From Antedon bifida (Eukaryota; Echinodermata; Crinoidea; Comatulida; Antedonidae): a stretch of 64,000 bases of DNA. Below, piece after piece: positions 54,018 through 64,000 of this stretch. The DNA is taken from positions 12,400,001 to 12,464,000 of the forward strand of contig OY727097.1 in NCBI GenBank assembly GCA_963402885.1, in the 5' to 3' direction. A model generated the notes under the pieces. It was not told the origin of the DNA. It saw only the letters and a program-made list of their open reading frames with translations, and did not search any database. The first letter of the stretch is position 1, and each line of letters begins with the position of its first letter. A program made the translations under genes and the position numbers.

Positions 54018-57000
54018 CTGTAAAAACACATTTAATTGACTTCATTAAATAAAATACATTTGGTTGTTTTTCTTCAAACATTGAGGTGCTAAAATGAAGC
54101 AACATTTTATTTATAGTGTCAGTAAGAATTATTATTTTCCTATCAGGATAAGGTAAAAATCATGAATAATGCATGAGCCTAATTACTAATTATTTCTATG
54201 ATAAAGAATATATAGCTGCCCTATTTCCTAAATATAAGTGAACATAACCCACTAAATATGAAATTTGTGTATGCATGACACTTACAAAATTAAAATACCT
54301 ATTTCACAGTTTCATCACAATATAACATAAACCAAATATTTTTTATGTTCCCCTAAAACATACTGAGTCAATATTTGATGTAATTTACTGATTGGTATGG
54401 CCAGTAAAAATATATTTGACATTTTGGTGATGAATAGGGAAAGGAATCATTCTGTTTTAGGTTTTCAGAGGCCTGTAAATTATAGATACACACAGTAACT
54501 ACAAATTTAATCACGTTTAAAAATGATGAAAATAAAAAGTAACATAGTGATTATTTCTACAGTGGTATCAGGTGTACATATAGCTTTTTTGTAAAATAAT
54601 AATCATTATCCACCTTGTCCTGATTGGTCTGTAAACACTGCAACTTCTAAACTGATGTCATCTTTGTATTCATGTCTTGTACACAGGCTATCAGCTAAAT
54701 CAACACGTCCCTGTTGTTTTAAAGCCTTGATCATTGTAGGTAGTTGATGTGCCTCTGCATGTTGCCAGCTATTTCTCCATTGAACCAAAACTTCCATCAT
54801 GGCATCTTCTACATGTTTGTTTTTGCCTGCAATTTTACCAACGTTTTCCCATTTGATTCCAAGTCGCACTGCTAGTCTTCTCCAACTTTCACCTAAATTG
54901 TCACAGATGAATAGGAGATCTTGGTCATCAAAACAAGCTGTGAAATAAGAAAAATAATATCAAGACAATGCTTTGTTAAAATTAATATATTATTGATTAA
55001 TTATATAATAAAGGAAATTTATTAAAAAATAAACATTTTAGAGATATTCTATTTTTATTGCCGGTAAGAATGATTTTTTTCCTAGGTTAAGGTAGAAATC
55101 ATAATAATCCATGAGCCTACAGTAATTATTAATTATTTTCTATAAAGAACTATAAGATAGCTGCCCTTCCAAAATATAATTAAGCACTCTAATCCTCTAA
55201 AAATTCAAGGAATTTCATATGTTTCAAACCCAGGGTTTTCAGTTTTATAGATTGCAGAAAACCATTTATGTATGATGCTTATATAGAAGCACTTAAAATA
55301 TCCTAATTAATGGCATAATCAACTTCATGAATTATTCAGGATTTCTGAAAATTATCGGAAAAAAGTAATGATGCCAGCATTCGGGCTATACATATGAATG
55401 CAATATACCTGAATGTTTGATAACCTCTGGCAGTTCATCCTTAATGTATTTCTCAAACTGCTTAGCAAGATCATTACGACCATGTTGTCTTAGTGCAGTG
55501 CATAATACTTGTTGCTGATTAGGGTCACTACCAATGTTGCTCCTCCAATGTTTCAGCATCTTTGCTGTAGCTTTATCTGTCTGCTTTTCATTATCAAAAA
55601 TAGCTTTCACTTTAGACCATGTAAGCCCCAAACGAACACCAAATCGCCTGCAGGAAAGATCCATCTCTCTGGACACATTGTCAATAGTTAGGTCATCCAC
55701 ATAGTCTATATCAAAAAAACAAAATTATGAATCAATTATGTTTTTAATCCTTCACAATAGTAACTAAACATAATAATTATTTTATCATAAAATATACCTT
55801 TGTTATCCTTGACATCTGACATACTCCTTCGTTTACTAGATCCCTTAACTTTTGATTTTAGAGATGTTTTCCCCTTTGTCATTTTATGAGACTTGGCAAC
55901 AGTATCATCATCATCAGTATCAGATTCTGAATCTATGTTCTTCTGTCTACCAGCTTCTTTTGAGGTAGAAGCTACAATGACAATAAAACAACAAAATAGT
56001 GATAAAGTTAAACCAAGATGTACCATTGCTTGTTTTGTATTGTTATTTTATGTAGTATTACTCTTTTAGATATAATAATAAATTTGATTTAGCAAAGTTA
56101 TTTATGAATGCATTAGTTCGGCAATTCAGGAATTTGATTTAAAATTATGATCTTCAAAAATATACACTAATGATAATTTCTGTATTAGCTGGACTGAACA
56201 GTTTTTCATTTTCAATACTTTACCATCAACTTGTTGGCATATATCGCGCTGTATAGTGTTGATATTAATTTATATCTGTGAAAGTCAATTACATTCAACT
56301 ATCACATGGTTTAAACATTAAAAACCTAGAATTGTAGTGTACGATGATGATGACAATCATTCATAATAAATCTTTCACCATCAACCGCACCTTTGTTATC
56401 CTTCTTGGAGGAAAATAATCTCTTCACGTTACAAGTGATTCTTTGAAGTCTTGAAGTGGAAGTCATAATCTAGAGCTATGCTTTGTTTTGTACTATCTCT
56501 CGATTCAGATGCTAAACAAAAATAAATTGAAAAGAAACATATAAAAACTATATAAACTAGATGTACATTTTCAATAATACTGTTTTTTTTTTTAAATTCT
56601 GTGGATTATGATACATGATGATGACACAGACTTATTATATAAATCTAAAAAAAAGTTTGTTTTTTTACTTCAATCATTTTATAGCATTTATATAATAGTT
56701 GAAAGATCGTAACTTTTTATAATGAAGTAACATACAATTAATATTAATTTTTACATGAATGATGCAAATAAAATGTCTTATATCCATGAAGTATACTTAA
56801 ATAAATAAAGAATTGTTAACTTGAATCCTCATTCATTTTGTTTGGGTTTAGTTTTTTTTTATTTTACTTCATCTTAAAATGTTAACCTATAGCAGTGAAA
56901 CTGATGGATAATACAAACACAAATCCTCTACCTTTTAGTACAATGTCTCCAAACAGATTACGGTAACGTTTCACTTCCATTCCTCTGCTTTCACATGGCA

Positions 57001-60000
57001 ACACATCTTTGTCAAATTTGCGTATAACATGCATATGAGTATGTTCACCTTTCGAACCACACATACAAGGGATGTACATCTTTACTTTAACACCATGTGC
57101 ATTCTTCTCACTCAAAAAGTGCAATTCTTTTTCAAGAAAAGTTAGTACCTAGAAAATAGAATAATTTGATTTAGTTGATTATATTGCTACCCACAAAAAA
57201 AAATACATTAATATTTTACTTGTAAGTGTACATTACAGTATAACGAAATGTGTACCGTAATATTCAAAAGTTTTTATAAATGATCAAAAAAGTATTTACG
57301 CTTACAACTGAAATGCAACATATCCATTTTGTTTAGAATAGAAAAAAATAAAAGCTTGACATATTTGAATATTTGCACTGCAGCCTCAAGTTGTCCATGT
57401 TTAAATAAAGTAATTATTAATTATTGTTTAATTATCTTTAATCATCAAAATTGTTAATACTCTACATATCCAACTCATAAACATTATTTTTACATTAACT
57501 TACCTTCTTACAGATGCTAGGTTTTGGATCATCATCTTCAGGAAGGCCAGCAGCATTCATGATGTCTGTTCTAACTATTGTTGTCTGCAATATCAAAATC
57601 AATTTTTGTTTTATTTTCATTTCATAATTGTTTCTCTTTAATTTTTATTAAAAGCAATTGCCACTAAATCTATAATCTATATATAATCTATATATAATAT
57701 TATAACCATACAAGATGAATGATAAAAACACCTTTTAATGTAGATATTTGCTATATTTTCACCGATTTTCTGTCAACATGTTTTTGTTTGTTTGTCCTAT
57801 GTAATGCTTAGTGTGTTTTATTTATATTTATATTAATTTTTGTTCAGGGAAATATTGTACAAGCATTTGCTTTTTATTTTAGTCTCTTTCAATTTTACTG
57901 TTATTATTGTTATATCTATAATGGAGAATATAACTGAAAATCTGAAACTGATAATGTTTCTAATATAATTCTATCTAGACTGATATTTTTCTTAGAGGTA
58001 ATTAAACATTTAGAGTTATGTTCCTAAGATGATACTTTCTCAGGTTTAGTTTTTAGTCTTATAGCATCATTTTTATTAAGTCTACCTGAAACAAACGGCA
58101 ATTGTTGATGGTAGCTACATTTAGAACCACAAAATGATGGCCATCAATATGCAGTTCTACATGCTCATAGGACAATGTAGGCTCAACATCTTCCATTTGA
58201 AATTCCTCGATAAATTTAGTTGAAACACGTTGGAAGAGATCATCTGGTAGGTAGCCATCAAAGTCATGAAATAGAGAAATAGCACGCTTCTCTTCATATT
58301 TAACAGCCTTTGTATCATCACGTTGGGGCTTTAGGCGTGAAAGAACATAGAACGTTCGTCCAACATTCTATAGAAACAAAAATGGAACAAGAGTAGTAGA
58401 TGGAATATATGAAAAAATAATTGAACTAAATATTTTAAATAAAATGTAAATACCTCTTTACTCCTTTTTTCACACATTAACCCAAAGGTTTGCATCAGAG
58501 ACATAAAGAAGATAATCATCTCATCTGACTCATCCTTCCATATATGCCGCAACAGTCTTTCATCTAGTTTACCCCCATTTAAATTTCTCCAAAGCTGTTT
58601 CAGAGATGGCTAAACAAATATAAAAGCACAAGTGTAATTTGTCAATGCAACAAAGTAATTACTGTTCTTCTGGTCAGTAAAACCTCTTCTTTGGGACAAC
58701 CTTATTGAAACTTACTTGTGCAATGAATGAGGTTAACATCACAGCTAACATCTATTAAGGGGACACTTTGTTGGGTCTTCCCTTAATGGGAGTGCTACAG
58801 TAATACGTTTATAAGCATATATTTTAGTATTAGAATATAATAGAATTAATAAGATATAATTTCGTTCTCTGTGTGGCAGATATTACATTTTTACAGCTAA
58901 ATCCATCACACTGAAAAACAATGTTTACGTCTGATATTCACCAATGATTGACACCAATCAAAGAAGTGACGTTTGCAAACCTGAATGCTGGGATCTATAA
59001 CTGTGATGATTGTTTTGAACTTGTCAACTACTCCCATCAAATCTATAACAATTTTTTCTTTGAGGATCTTGTCATCTGGGTAGAACAGAATCTCACCGAT
59101 GTCGTGCAAGTATTCAAGAAACAGTTTTCTGTCAGTTATCTTACAACTAGCAAGTAAATCATTAATCTAAAAGGTAAATAAATATTATAATGAAAATGTA
59201 ATGAAAACAAAAATGTTGATTAATTACAAACTGGTTTTCTGTTGATGTTATCAATCATTTCGTTAATGTTGAAAGGTTGTTTATATAGGACATAATACTT
59301 TATCATGCAAGGTAGATTTGAAATCTGAAAGTTTCCTAACCAACAGTAAACTCAAGGTTTACCACTTACTTACTTCAATAATTGTTATTTCTAAACAAAA
59401 TGTTCATTTTGTTTATGGCACAATTGGTACTAAAACAATTGCACCATTCCTGTTTGATAAACATTTGTTGAAGATTCACCATAAACAGTCAATTAACACA
59501 GACAGCAAAGCAGGGATACTGTTAATGTTACTATCAATAACAAGTTTTTTTTTCACTTTAACACCATTCGATGCAGCAATAAAAAAAACAGGGTTTAATG
59601 CTTTAATGTGATTTAAGAATAAACAAATGTAATGGATGTTAAACACTTATTATTAAAACACATTCATCAATCAATTTTTTTATATAAATGTATCATATTC
59701 TAACCTCAGATGTTGGTAGATATAGTTTGTCTTTTCGTAACTGTTGTATTTCCAGCAGTACTTGTAGCCATTTGATTGGCAAAGTAAGAATCATCATCTG
59801 GACTAATTTTTGTATTTGGAGAATGATTTTAGAAGCACCGCTCTTTTCAAATGAGACACTGTTTTCAATGGTAAAGAGCTCTCCTTGATACACCATGTCC
59901 TCAAATGGTTTTCCTTCCAGGGCTTTCCAAAGTATATTCTCTATTGCTTTTACCTAAATTAAATAACATCACATTGTAATTAAACGTAAGTCAAGGGAAA

Positions 60001-63000
60001 ATTATAATTATACCAATATAAGAATTCAAATTAAAAATGTGTGCAAAATCATAGATATTTGTATACCTTTTATTTGTTTTATTATAGACCTAACTGATGG
60101 AACATTATTATATGAAACTACATATTGTTTCCAATGAATCAATTACAATATACAATTTTGTAATGTTTAATGAAACAAAATGTGATAACATATGTACCCT
60201 TTGTTGTCTTTCTTGTTCATTTTTACCAAGGCTCTCATAATGTGTACCAATCAGCATTATCTTGTTTTTCTGTCCTTTTCTTACGTTTACAAAAACCGAA
60301 CGAATCCAAAACAGAATGATCTCAAGATTTGTCATTCGATGTTCATACATTTTTCCCTAAATCACAAAGAAAATGAACAACATTTACATTTTAAATTCTT
60401 AAACAGGTAGTTTGAAAAACATTGTGGCAAATTATCTTATTATTGTGGTAATTATAGCAGCACCAATTTATATAGAAAAACAACACTATCATGGAAATGG
60501 AAATAACAATAATCATATATCAGGCACCTGCTATTTGCACAGTTTTTGTTAAGGTAAAGGATAACATGAAAGAAACATTTTTTTTATGTACAATTACATA
60601 GAACATTTGAAATTTGTAAAATATACTTACAGTTGTTGGATCACAAACTTTAGCTGGGGCATCAAGATCTTGATTCAGGTTAAATACCACACATACAACA
60701 GCATAAGACACCATGAATATCTATTAAAAATAATCATAATTATCAATATTAAAAACCGTTTATACACATGTGTCAGTATGCTGGCACAACTGATCATTTG
60801 ATACTTATTTTTGTCCTCACAAACTGCATGTTCACTTTGGAAACATTTACAATCTTAATCATTGGTTTAATAAATAATGAATGTTTTATTACATTCTCTC
60901 TCCCCATCTCTCCCCTTGCTATCCATCTATGCTAATATTACATTATGGTAGACATCAATGAATACTATTTTATTTAAAATCTCCCAAAACTGGACACCCT
61001 TCGGCTGGCAAAATATGTTTGGGTTTACAGAAATTCTGATATTCCAAATGTGTTATCATTGTTTCACATAACTTGTATTATTTTTGAAGTGTAAAAAATT
61101 GAATAAAATAAAGAAAGAAAGGAAGGTAAAAAGAATTTGGAACTTTTTTGACCTCAAGTCTGGTTTTGGTTTCTGGTAATTAGAGACTAGAGACTGAGTT
61201 GACTGTATTCAATTAAATGAAGATTAAAATAATTTATAATATTATAATAATAATAATTGTATTTTATAACTGATATACTGTTACCATATTTGATCAACAT
61301 ATGATTACATTTTTGTATTACCTTGGAGGTAGATTCTTACTACAAATCAAGTGAGTGTCAGTGCTGATATTGTAACAAGGCCAAAAGATTACTAGATTAC
61401 TAGATCCTGATCTCAACACAACCTCAGAAGGAGGTATATGTATTAATAAGTACAAACTCTTCAGTAAGGTGCAAGTATATCTTTATTCTATGGTGTCTCA
61501 AACTGAACTGTACAAAGTTATGGGTAAATGGTGATCAGTGATTGGCTATTCTATATGTCATGATAATATACTACCTCGGTAGTATTGTAACAGGAGGCAT
61601 ACTAAATTAAAGGCAAAACTAAGAAATTAGATAAATCAATACAATTTACCCGTTGTATCACATGGTATATAGGCTGCCCTCCAAAGTCCCAGATGTTCAT
61701 AACAAACTTGTTGCTATCCACTTTAGAGTCACCACCTTTTCTTACAGAACGAAGTTGGCTTTCAACTTTTTTCAAGAACCCTTTAGGAATTTGTGGTCTA
61801 TCAAGTTTTTCTTCATACACTGGTTCTGTTGTGATAAAATAATAATACACAATACAACAGTTTAATTCAATATCATTTCAACATTAAAAAACAAAATAGA
61901 AATCCATCATAATAAAGCTGTTCCTTTTTATTTAAATCTTAATAATTTAAAAAACAGACAAGACAGATGGAGAGTATATAGAGCGGGATGACACTATAAC
62001 TTTTTTGTTAAAAGAAAAGGTGTTTCCAATGCAATATTTAATTATCTAAATCTTATCCTTTCCAATTAATGGTTTAGTGATGAGTTTATTTGACCATATT
62101 GTACTGCAGTGTCATACAATATACAAATACTAGTATTAACTGTCAAAGTAACTTGCAAGATAATATGTTCATTAGCAGACACATGATTATAATCAAATTT
62201 CCGCTCCTTAAATCATTTAAATATTTCTGATATCATTACTATGTATGAACAGCACAATCAAGCACATTTCAAAATAAATATTTACCCTCTTTTTGTGGGC
62301 TTGGCATTGGATTTGAACTGTTTGATGTTTCAGCAAATTTGGCTTCCTGTTTTGATGTTGATGCTCCTGTGGGGTTTTTCTCTTTCTCATGTCTACTTTC
62401 TGAAAAATGTTCTGATATAATTAAAGATGACGCTTGTTGTAATAAGGAGCATAATAAATTAACATTTAATAATATCATGCTTTATAATCAAATTAACTTG
62501 ACAAGAACAAAGTTTAACTAAATTTGAATTAACTTTAATTAAAGTCTTTTACCAGATTTGGTTTTCTCCTTTGATGGTCCTGCTATTGATGTGTATCCTT
62601 CTGTATGGCGTGGACTTTTTAACATTTGTTTAACTGTGACATCAGTGACAGCATCCTGATACATGTCTAAAGCTTTTTAATTACAAAAATGTTAATAAAA
62701 TCATATATATTATAATTTACACTGTTACATACTGGTTTTTAAAAAGCATTGAAACCATTTGAATGATGTTGTTGCAATAATTGATCCTCCTTGGTCAAAG
62801 TGGATAACAATTACAGTATATGATATTAAAATGGCAGTTTACTTATTTGGTTAAAAAAATACAAAAACACATTGTGACATGACAAAGCATGTCACAGGGT
62901 GAATTTTAAAACATCTATTTTTATTTTTTTAACAGGAGCATGTATCTGAATAAAGTGAATACTTACAAATATCCTGTGTTGTTTCTTTCAACATTTGTTT

Positions 63001-64000
63001 GTTACTGGGATCTGGTGTACACACCGTTGTTTTAACCATTGCATCTGTTATTATATGCAATGGATTAAACCTATGGCAAAATGACATTATATAATTCAGA
63101 AAAGAATGTTTGCATTGATAAATCTAGAGACACAAATTAATTTGATGGTATACTGCAATTACATTGTTTTTATGTTGCATTATAATCTTATTTTAAACCC
63201 TCAACATACCCAGAACACTAAAGGGCCAAATACTTTAACCAAACAACAAATTTTAATAGTAAATGTTAATTATTAACTATATTTTTACTCTTTTACATTG
63301 TGATATTTAGATTATTTATGTTTAGATTACTTCTAAGGATCCTAATAAAAAGACGATAGTTAGGCTATGTGTATGGGTGACCGGAATACAAGCCTTGCTT
63401 TGATGGTCACTCTCATCGACATTTGCTATGTATTTTGATATTATTTTATGATGAAATAATAAAATTATTCAGGAAAATATTTTAAATGTCTTATTCTTAT
63501 AATTGATACTACAGTAACAGTTTAAGCGGTTTAATGAAATAGTTTTAAAAAAAATGTAACCACTTAAAAAAAACCAATAAGGTAACATCTATTAGGCCAC
63601 AATTTGACCATGGCTAATTTTTAAACATCACCAAACCTAAACTCAATGTCACCATATTTTGAGGTTCACAATATCCTGTTGAAAACAAATTGAAAGCATC
63701 TGTTAATGTTTCTATCAGTACCTTTTCACTTATCCTTACAGAGAGTATAGACCCTCAACAATGTGTGTTCACAGGAACTATGTGTGTACAGTTATATACC
63801 AATCAAACAAAAATACATCTACGCAATGAAATATATAGGACACTGTTCCCAACTGCAAGTAGCAAACAATCAATCAACAAAAAATGATATAATATAATGT
63901 GCTTACTCTTTTCTTAAAAGAGAATTGATAGTAGAAGTTTTTCCAACATTCTCAAGTCCTACAAAAATAGTTCTTCCTTGATTAAACTCTGTTTGTCCTT
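53731..64000 (-). CDS. Roco protein (Roc-COR GTPase) with three C-terminal death domains, 5' end off-window
   Basis: Cytoplasmic Ras-like GTPase scaffold of the Roco class joined to death-fold adaptors. Exons in transcript order: 64000-63907, 63070-62967, 62672-62553, 62399-62286, 61825-61650, 60720-60631, 60356-60198, 59953-59705, 59166-58981, 58609-58454, 58367-58086, 57584-57504, 57148-56932, 55971-55798, 55705-55409, 54937-54614, 54017-53731. Phase is continuous at every junction. Motifs: P-loop GLENVGKTS, switch II IWDFGGQ, base-binding LIGTHYE, then COR sequence (LPIKWLQVLLEIQQLRK, LHDIGEILFYPDD), a Cys/His-rich stretch, an acidic/basic linker and three death domains. DAPK-type proteins also combine Roc-COR with one death domain; three in tandem is unusual. 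What lies N-terminal (ankyrin, LRR or kinase) is outside the window. Confidence 0.85.
54614..54937 (-). CDS. Roco gene exon: death domain 2
   Basis: Acceptor TATTTCACAG, donor GTGGAT; 324 bp, phase 1-1. Encodes CFDDQDLLFICDNLGESWRR, LGIKWENVGKIAGKN, MEVLVQWRNS and MIKALKQQGRVDLADSL. If the weak donor is not used, the frame ends at TAA 54606-54608, giving an isoform without death domain 3. Confidence 0.85.
55409..55705 (-). CDS. Roco gene exon: death domain 1
   Basis: 297 bp, phase 1-1. Encodes DDLTIDNVSREMDLSCRRFG, LGLTWSKVKAIFDNEK, MLKHWRSNIG and LCTALRQHGRNDLAKQFEKY. Donor GTATAT. Confidence 0.85.
55798..55971 (-). CDS. Roco gene exon: acidic/basic linker
   Basis: 174 bp, phase 1-1. Encodes DSESDTDDDDTVAK followed by KMTKGKTSLKSKVKGSSKRR, a low-complexity charged stretch with a nuclear-signal-like basic cluster and possible casein-kinase sites. 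Links COR to the death domains. Confidence 0.75.
56391..56511 (-). CDS. Optional exon: alternative end of Roc-COR or start of a death-domain protein
   Basis: Acceptor TTTTGTTTAG, donor GTGCGG; 121 bp. Joined to the preceding COR exon it reads ASESRDSTKQSIALDYDF and stops at TAA (56431-56429). In another frame ATG at 56466-56464 opens MTSTSRLQRITCNVKRLFSS plus KKDNK and runs in phase 1 into the linker exon at 55971. Skipping it keeps the full Roc-COR-death frame. Confidence 0.45.
56932..57148 (-). CDS. Roco gene exon: COR C-terminal Cys/His-rich part
   Basis: 217 bp, phase 0-1. Encodes VLTFLEKELHFLSEKNAHG, MYIPCMCGSKGEHTHMHV and DVLPCESRGMEVKRYRNLF. CxC and HTHMH could bind a metal; this is inference. 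Confidence 0.8.
57504..57584 (-). CDS. Roco gene exon (small, COR C-terminal)
   Basis: 81 bp, phase 0-0. Encodes TTIVRTDIMNAAGLPEDDD and PKPSICKK. Donor GTAAGT. Confidence 0.75.
58086..58367 (-). CDS. Roco gene exon: COR C-terminal half
   Basis: 282 bp, phase 0-0. Encodes NVGRTFYVLSRLKPQ, FHDFDGYLPDDLFQRVSTKF and VELHIDGHHFVVLNV, the beta-rich second half of COR (the GYLPxxLFxR pattern is characteristic). Confidence 0.85.
58454..58609 (-). CDS. Roco gene exon: COR N-terminal winged-helix part
   Basis: 156 bp, phase 0-0. Encodes LKQLWRNLNGGKLDERLLRH, IWKDESDEMIIFF and LMQTFGLMCEKR. Confidence 0.85.
58981..59166 (-). CDS. Roco gene exon: COR LHDIG segment
   Basis: 186 bp, phase 0-0. Encodes LFLEYLHDIGEILFYPDD and IVIDLMGVVDKFKTII, the conserved L-H-x-x-G-x-I-L-x-F core of COR. 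Donor GTTTGC. Confidence 0.85.
59705..59953 (-). CDS. Roco gene exon: Roc-COR junction
   Basis: 249 bp, phase 0-0. Encodes AIENILWKALEGKPFED, GELFTIENSVSF and LTLPIKWLQVLLEIQQLRKD, matching the (F)xVEN/S and P-x-x-W motifs at the Roc-COR boundary. Confidence 0.85.
60198..60356 (-). CDS. Roco gene exon: Roc G4 motif
   Basis: 159 bp, phase 0-0. Encodes FWIRSVFVNVRKGQKNK and IMLIGTHYESLGKNEQERQQ. GTHYE stands at the place of the Roc base-specificity motif THxD, with Glu in place of Asp. Confidence 0.85.
60631..60720 (-). CDS. Roco gene exon: Roc central strand
   Basis: 90 bp, phase 0-0. Encodes IFMVSYAVVCVVFNLNQDL, the hydrophobic strand after switch II. Donor GTAAGT. Confidence 0.8.
61650..61825 (-). 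CDS. Roco gene exon: Roc switch II (WDFGGQ)
   Basis: 176 bp, phase 1-0. Encodes DRPQIPKGFLKKVESQLR and NKFVMNIWDFGGQPIYHVIQ. DFGGQ is the G3 motif of Roc domains. Confidence 0.9.
62286..62399 (-). CDS. Roco gene exon: low-complexity insert in Roc
   Basis: 114 bp, phase 1-1. Encodes Ser/Thr/Lys/Glu-rich ESRHEKEKNPTGASTSKQ and SNSSNPMPSPQKE. Placed by phase and splice sites; no domain seen. Confidence 0.6.
62553..62672 (-). CDS. Roco gene exon: insert in Roc
   Basis: 120 bp, phase 1-1. Encodes MYQDAVTDVTVKQMLKSP and YTSIAGPSKEKTKS. The VKQMLK block resembles NKQMLK in the next upstream exon. Confidence 0.6.
62967..63070 (-). CDS. Roco gene exon: insert in Roc
   Basis: 104 bp, phase 2-1. Encodes FNPLHIITDAMVKTTVCTPD and NKQMLKETTQDI. 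Donor GTAAGT. Confidence 0.65.
63907..64000 (-). CDS. Roco gene exon: Roc P-loop (runs off the window)
   Basis: Encodes GQTEFNQGRTIFVGLENVGK then TSTINSLLRK. GLENVGKTS is a Walker A (GxxxxGKT/S) for GTP binding. The exon's 5' end lies beyond 64000. Donor GTAAGC. Confidence 0.85.

Noticed and set aside
58906-59109. Exon ending with the reading-through frame after VIDPSIQ
   Set aside because: A donor at 58980 and a phase-matched acceptor at 58610 continue the COR domain. The read-through frame (VCKRHFF...) has no COR similarity.

Overview
The window is animal nuclear DNA: AT-rich, with GT-AG introns, long intergenic and intronic stretches, and many mobile-element remnants. An integrin beta gene, an SLC22-type transporter gene and a Roc-COR/death-domain gene lie side by side. 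This gene content, together with the frequent AGGCCTA words typical of marine invertebrate deuterostome genomes, suggests an echinoderm-like animal. That placement is an inference and the species cannot be fixed from the sequence.

Layout. 1-7600 holds no host gene that I can see. It contains a decayed non-LTR retrotransposon (about 2255-3880) flanked by large, diverged inverted repeats (1-1195 and 4505-5110), then a 2.1-kb element (5393-7526) whose inverted ends are built from tandem GACGATTCGGCC-type blocks. 7625-17403 is a local segmental duplication containing exons for the middle of the integrin beta I-like domain. There are two copies of the first part and three of the second, joined by arrays of a 20-bp minisatellite. 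In all three copies one exon is interrupted by the same 250-bp retroelement fragment with a 10-bp target-site duplication. 17696-31306 holds the single-copy rest of the integrin gene on the + strand: hybrid region, four cysteine-rich EGF-type modules, beta-tail, transmembrane segment, and a cytoplasmic tail with NPLF and NPTY motifs. Its introns carry several TIR/TTAA elements and a reverse-transcriptase fragment. One exon has an in-frame TGA.

36552-46797 (+) is a complete ten-exon SLC22-family transporter (about 550 residues) behind a TATA box. Its splice phases are consistent throughout, except for two apparent one-base losses in T runs. 46800-53600 is gene-poor: hairpins, a tRNA-derived element, an array made from a calmodulin-binding IQ exon, and about 42 copies of a 44-bp satellite with higher-order structure.

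53731-64000 (-) is the 3' part of a Roco gene that continues beyond the right edge. It encodes the Roc GTPase P-loop, a long insertion, the WDFGGQ and GTHYE motifs, a COR domain, an acidic/basic linker, and three tandem death domains, each on one phase 1-1 exon. An extra exon (56391-56511) would either end the Roc-COR protein or start a death-domain-only protein, depending on the frame used.

I saw no viral, bacterial, CRISPR or toxin genes. The three host genes look like independent neighbours: an adhesion receptor, a membrane transporter and a signalling scaffold. They do not look like a pathway cluster. Exon boundaries were set by eye from GT/AG sites, phase continuity and family resemblance.
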